Source: Pyronema omphalodes
Lineage: Eukaryota > Ascomycota > Pezizomycetes > Pezizales > Pyronemataceae
Length of the DNA stretch: 64,000 nucleotides
Assembly: GCA_024516155.1 (NCBI GenBank)
Contig: JAJJXM010000035.1
Location: 186,001 to 250,000 of the forward strand
Reading direction: 5' to 3'
In this document: positions 59,637 to 64,000 of the stretch, in pieces
Layout of the letters: each line of letters begins with the position of its first letter
How positions within the stretch are numbered: position 1 is the first letter of the stretch
Notes under the pieces: model-generated
Seen by the model: the letters and a program-made list of their open reading frames with translations, nothing else
The model's database searches: none
Told to the model about the DNA's origin: nothing
Program-made: the position numbers and the translations under genes

Positions 59637-62600
59637 CTTTATATCTCGTCAAGTCGTAGACCCCTTATCTGCGATGGGCTTTTGCAGGGAGGGGGCTTAT
59701 ATCAAGAGCTGAGACCCGCGAAGCGGGTGGGGGGTGGGAGGGGGGGGGTGTGGGATCGCGTGGTGGTGGGTTGTGGGTGGCTATCTACGCTCGTACGGTG
59801 GTATGGCTTTTTTTCTATCAGTACTCAATAACAATGTTTTTTTAGCGACGTCTAACTAATCGCTGACTCGTATAGTCATAAACTATCGACAGATGTTCTG
59901 ATGTAATCTGTTTTTGTTCCGTTCTGTATTCGTGAATGGGGAGAGGGGGGGGGATATGATATTTCTTCGCTCTTATTTCCGGCTGGTGCAGATTGCAATA
60001 AACCGTCAAAGATATTCCCAAAGCTCTGTACTGTTACTGTACTGTAGTAGTCGAGCTGCTATGACGAAGTGACTGTTTCGTTGGAGACCGGTCGCTTGCA
60101 AATCCCCGAGTCTCTTTTTTTTTCTGTCTTCGATTTCCAGCTCGCGACCTTTCTCTATGGACTCGCGTGTAGAAAAGTGTGTGGTATGTGTTGTAAGTGG
60201 GGTTTATGCGGGTCCCTTAGTTGTCCTTTCTCGTGATTCGACAGAGAGACAGACAGACAGACAGAGGTTGTTGTCCAGTGTCCAGTGTCCAGTGCCTTTC
60301 GGTATTTCTCTTGTGTCTGGGGGGGTCTCCGTCTCTATGGTGAACAACGCAGCGCTAAAGGGCAGCTCGATTCTCTGGTTGTCGGTGTACGGCGGGGGGA
60401 TCTCTTATGTGTACGATAATTTCGTTCGACGAACTGCGTGACGGCGGCGGGATGGTCGACCTTTCTTTTCGTCTGTGTGTGAGCGGGTGGTCGTTAAGTG
60501 TCGCTGGACGCTGGACGAGTCTTTAGGCTTTGAGGAAGGATGGGATGTGATGTTATGTCGACGAGGGAAATTGGGGGAGGGGTGGCTGCAGTATCCTGGT
60601 TGGCGAGGACAGCCTCTTAAATGGATAGTAGTAACGTCCCCGGGCGGCGTGTATAGGATGATGAGTGTACAGAATCCTCTGTTTTTCGTCATCCACCAAA
60701 GCCAGGCAGCCGAGAACCGGAGGAAATATTAAAAGGTGAAGTCGTAAAGATAATGAAAGAAGATAAAAGACGACACGGAAAACCACGGTCGACAAGATGA
60801 AAATGAAGAATCACAGTCAGAGCAGAGGGAGTTCACGTTTGGATGCTTACCAGTGGTTGCTCAACCTCTTCTCTCTAGGGTGATGCAGCTGTTCTACACT
60901 TTCACTTTTAGAACGAGCATGGAACAAGGATTGCTTTTAGACTTGCAAAGCCCGGCAAAGGGCACGAAGGCCACAATCTACAGAGCGAGCGAGCGAGCGT
61001 GTATGGAATGATGAATGAAAAAGAGCATTTACAAAGTTTTACAGTAGACTCATCACGAAGAGAATCTCCAATCCATCTTATAAACCCCCCCCAACTCATC
61101 ATCTCCAAAGCCCTCATGATATCCATCAAACGTGACATATTCCTTCCCACCGCTTCTTCTTACACACCATCACCCATCCCATCATCGCGCAGGGTACCTA
61201 CAATCCTCATCTATGATTGGATGTTGAAGCTCCGGCAGAGACTTGTGAGGCTTGTGAGACGCTTTTCGCATCCCTTAGCCGGGCAACGCCAGGCAACTCC
61301 AGGTGAGCCAGTTCAAAGCCAGCTCAAAGCCAATACCAATGCGGCCAAGTGCAACCAGGGATTCCTGGTGCTCCCAGGCAAGGCGCACTCGACGATACTG
61401 TGGACTAGGATGTAAAGGGTAAAGGGATATAAGCCTGCATGATAGACCTACCTGGTAGGCGCAACCACCCGCCGCGAGGATATACCAACTTAAGAGGAGA
61501 CGCGATGATTACGGTTGAGGCTCTGAGAACTTGCGACGAACTTTATCCCAATTATTTTGTCGATAATATATGTTCAGAGATGCGGAAAGGGTCTCAAAGT
61601 GGGTAGCGAGGAGCTTTAGAAAGAAAAAGGGATACTTCAAAAGATCGGGAAGAGAAATGCAAGGGGTTCAAAAGTTCGGGGAAGCTAGAAGCTGGGGAAA
61701 TCAAACTCGAGACATCCACCCCGGAATGTATTTTGAGGACCAGGCCCTGCATCGCTTGAGGCTCACGCTATCAATCCTGTATCAACAAGTCCGTACCGAG
61801 AATAATGTGTCACGTTTCTAAGACAGACCTTCTGTTAACAAGTAAAAGACCATGGTAGTGGGGTAGAGAATGAGGTCTCACATTCCGGTGATACAAGTTC
61901 TTGAGGAGATGGTTAAGCTTAACTCTGCTGGTCTAGCGGTGCTGGTGACGTGTTGAAAGGTACGTCACAGAGATTGCGAGCGTGAAAGATAGAGGAAGAG
62001 AAAGAACTGAAGTTAAGAAGAGCGGACGATGGAAGAGTCCGCTATGTATACAGACGGTGGAGATGGAACTCCAAGTTGGCAGGCATATGGCCGCTAACAC
62101 ACCAAGCGCAACGGAGACAAATGCAGGTATCGGTATCCAAAGCCGTTACAGGTATGTAAAGTACAGTACATATGGCAAAGTTCCCGTACATAGTGCATCG
62201 GTGCGTACCAGAATCTGTCATCCGCTGTAAAAATTTCTTATTCCAAGATCAGGCATGCGTCACGATGCTATGTAGGTGACATGACTGTCTGATGCTGCAC
62301 AGCTACTCTATGATGCGCTTCACGTGATCTGCTGCTGCTGATGCAGAAAAGAGCGTGGTGGCTCTTGTACATATTTCAGCTTGTCCAACTTGCCACCATA
62401 GCTTCCTCAGTTTGCGAGTGTTGTGAGCCACTGAAATTTCCCATAACTGTGCAACTTTACAATTGCCCTTCAATTTGGAGACTGTGCACATGAGCCTTCA
62501 ATCCTTCCCCCGCTTGTATGTACTTCTAGCCTTGTAATTATGTCTTTCCCAGCGGCAGAGTCCGTGGGTTTTTTTTTATCGCTGTCGGTGTCGGTGTCGC

Positions 62601-64000
62601 TGTCAACAGCGGTTTTTCGACGGTCGTTGACGGGACGTTACAACAACCTGTCACCTTACTCTAGTCCGATAATTAGGGCCATTTAGATCCTCTCTAGAGC
62701 TTTATAGAACATCTCTAACCACTGCAGGCCGATTGTTCCGCTACCGGACGGTTACAGCTTCTGGAATAGACGCCGTGGGAGACTGCACGACTGTATTTAG
62801 AGTATGACCGTGCGCGGTCAAGGAGGGTAATGACCATAATATGTAGCCATAATTAAATATTTTCAGAAGAATCTTAGGGGGATCTTAAGGGGACCTTACT
62901 GTATTTTAGGGATGTTCAAATACAGTTATCGTTTACGTATGGAAAGAAGCGAAGTGGGATGATAGTCTACCACCCCATGTCTTTGATATGGGTTCTACGG
63001 AGGGGTTAGAGCTATTTAGAAGTTGATCTGTGTTGTGAGTTGCTGTTTTTTGACAAGCGCGGAGGTGACAGCTTGACGGAGTATAGTAAGTTTTGACCAG
63101 ACCTGCAAAGTCTAACAAAGTCTAACAAAGTCTAACAAAGTCTAACAAAGTCTAACAAAGTCTGAGCCCTGCCAAAAGGCTTAAAGAGCATGAAGAGCAT
63201 GAAAAAAAGTCCGTGAAGCTTGAAGCTTGAATCATGAATCATGAATTAAATCCACAACACCTTTCAAAATCCGTATGCATACCCAAAAGTATCACAACAA
63301 AGAGCCCTCCAAACCCCGTAACCCCCAGATCCTAAGATCTTCCACACAACAGCTCGGTTCAGCCTTCCAGGGGTTTCCTGGCGCTGCAGTGTTGTGGTGG
63401 GTTGCATTAAGATCAAAGATCATACAGACCTGAGACCGCGCGTGCATTCTCCTTCCGTCGAGGCGCCACCAGGTTCCAGGTGCCAGCATACAGCATCGAT
63501 ATTTACGCAGCATTTGCAGCCTATGCTTCCGGCTAATACCAATCTGTAACCGCTGATATGCATATAGATATGAATATTTAAGCTGTACATACGTTCATTA
63601 TATGCCCACGCTAAGCAGCTAAATAGCCAAGCAATTATTACAATGCCTTCCCCATTATCCACAGTCCAATTACACGACTGCCATAAAACAAACAAACAAA
63701 CAATAAACTCCCTCCCTTTGTCGAGCAGTGAGTTTTTTGTATTACTGTAATATGTATGCACCGTATCATAAACTCCATCAACAATAACATCAACAATAAC
63801 AATAACAATAACAATACCATCACCATACCATACCATAAACCCGAAGTGAAGCGAGCCTCGCTTATCCACAATACTTCTATTTATGGTCACCATATCTATC
63901 TATCCATATTAGTATATATCATCATAGATTATGTAATAGTTTACAATTCCGTGATCAGAAGACCTTGAAAAGAAAGCGCGTATGTTTCGCCTGTACTATG
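59637..64000. other. Gene-free end of the window
   Basis: 4.4 kb upstream of MED15 without a supported gene. The open frames are short and unlike known proteins. Short repeats are present, including six copies of TCTAACAAAG (63111-63160), a GACA run (60244-60265) and an AACAAT run (63780-63815). A gene whose exons begin beyond the window cannot be excluded. Confidence 0.55.
63110..63162 (+). repeat. 10-bp tandem array TCTAACAAAG
   Basis: Five complete copies plus flanking partial copies. Confidence 0.9.

Noticed and set aside
60157..61821. Several plus-strand frames of 80-140 codons
   Set aside because: No domains, no splice-linked exons and no similarity that I recognise.

Overview
This is nuclear DNA of a filamentous ascomycete (Pezizomycotina). 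The evidence is many short introns (about 49-90 nt, GTATGT-like donors, CTNAC branch sites), fungal-type orthologues of MOT1, GRR1, MED15, NSE3 and DFG10, and long pyrimidine-rich leaders. Gene density is low (16 genes in 64 kb) and the spacers are rich in microsatellites and minisatellites. I cannot name the species; a Pezizomycetes or Orbiliomycetes type genome is a guess from density and repeat load only. I found no transposon, tRNA, rRNA or CRISPR array. All multi-exon models below were built by eye from splice sites and keep the reading frame across every junction.

Layout. 0-14 kb: a DFG10-like polyprenal/polyprenol reductase (-), a long gene-poor leader, a very large ankyrin/KEKE/coiled-coil protein resembling HOS4 of the Set3 complex (+), then a divergent ribosomal protein pair RPS12 (-)/RPL36 (+) on a 296-bp shared promoter. 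14-17.3 kb: a cluster of different tandem arrays. 17.3-23.4 kb: an LMBR1-family membrane protein (-) and an Ark1/Prk1/AAK1-family kinase (-) with a GC-AG intron. 26.6-38.4 kb: MOT1 (+), whose coding sequence starts in an 8-nt exon, and GRR1 (+). 38.4-41 kb: repeat-rich spacer with a long homopurine tract. 41-52 kb: a compact block with a secreted CAP protein (+), an amidase (-), NSE3 (-), a class I/II aminotransferase (+), a small secreted protein (+), the SF3b subunit SF3B5 (-) and a secretory HAD-like hydrolase (-). 54-59.6 kb: MED15 (-), with a KIX-type N-terminus, a very long Gln-rich middle and a C2H2 finger near its C-terminus. 59.6-64 kb: no gene seen.

Functionally the window is mostly housekeeping. 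It carries chromatin and transcription factors (HOS4-like, MOT1, MED15), genome maintenance (NSE3), splicing (SF3B5), translation (RPS12, RPL36), ubiquitin and nutrient signalling (GRR1), endocytosis (kinase) and glycosylation (DFG10). The amidase, aminotransferase, CAP protein and small secreted protein are the more accessory members, but they do not form a recognisable biosynthetic cluster. I did not find a clearly new biological system. The most unusual observations are tiny coding exons (8 nt and 18 nt in MOT1; ATG-only and 18 nt in RPS12), a GC-AG intron in a kinase core, an apparent zinc finger in MED15, an ATG-free GRR1 leader with an in-frame Gln/Ser-rich extension, a solitary uORF just before the HOS4-like gene, and poly-G expansion inside the only SF3B5 intron.
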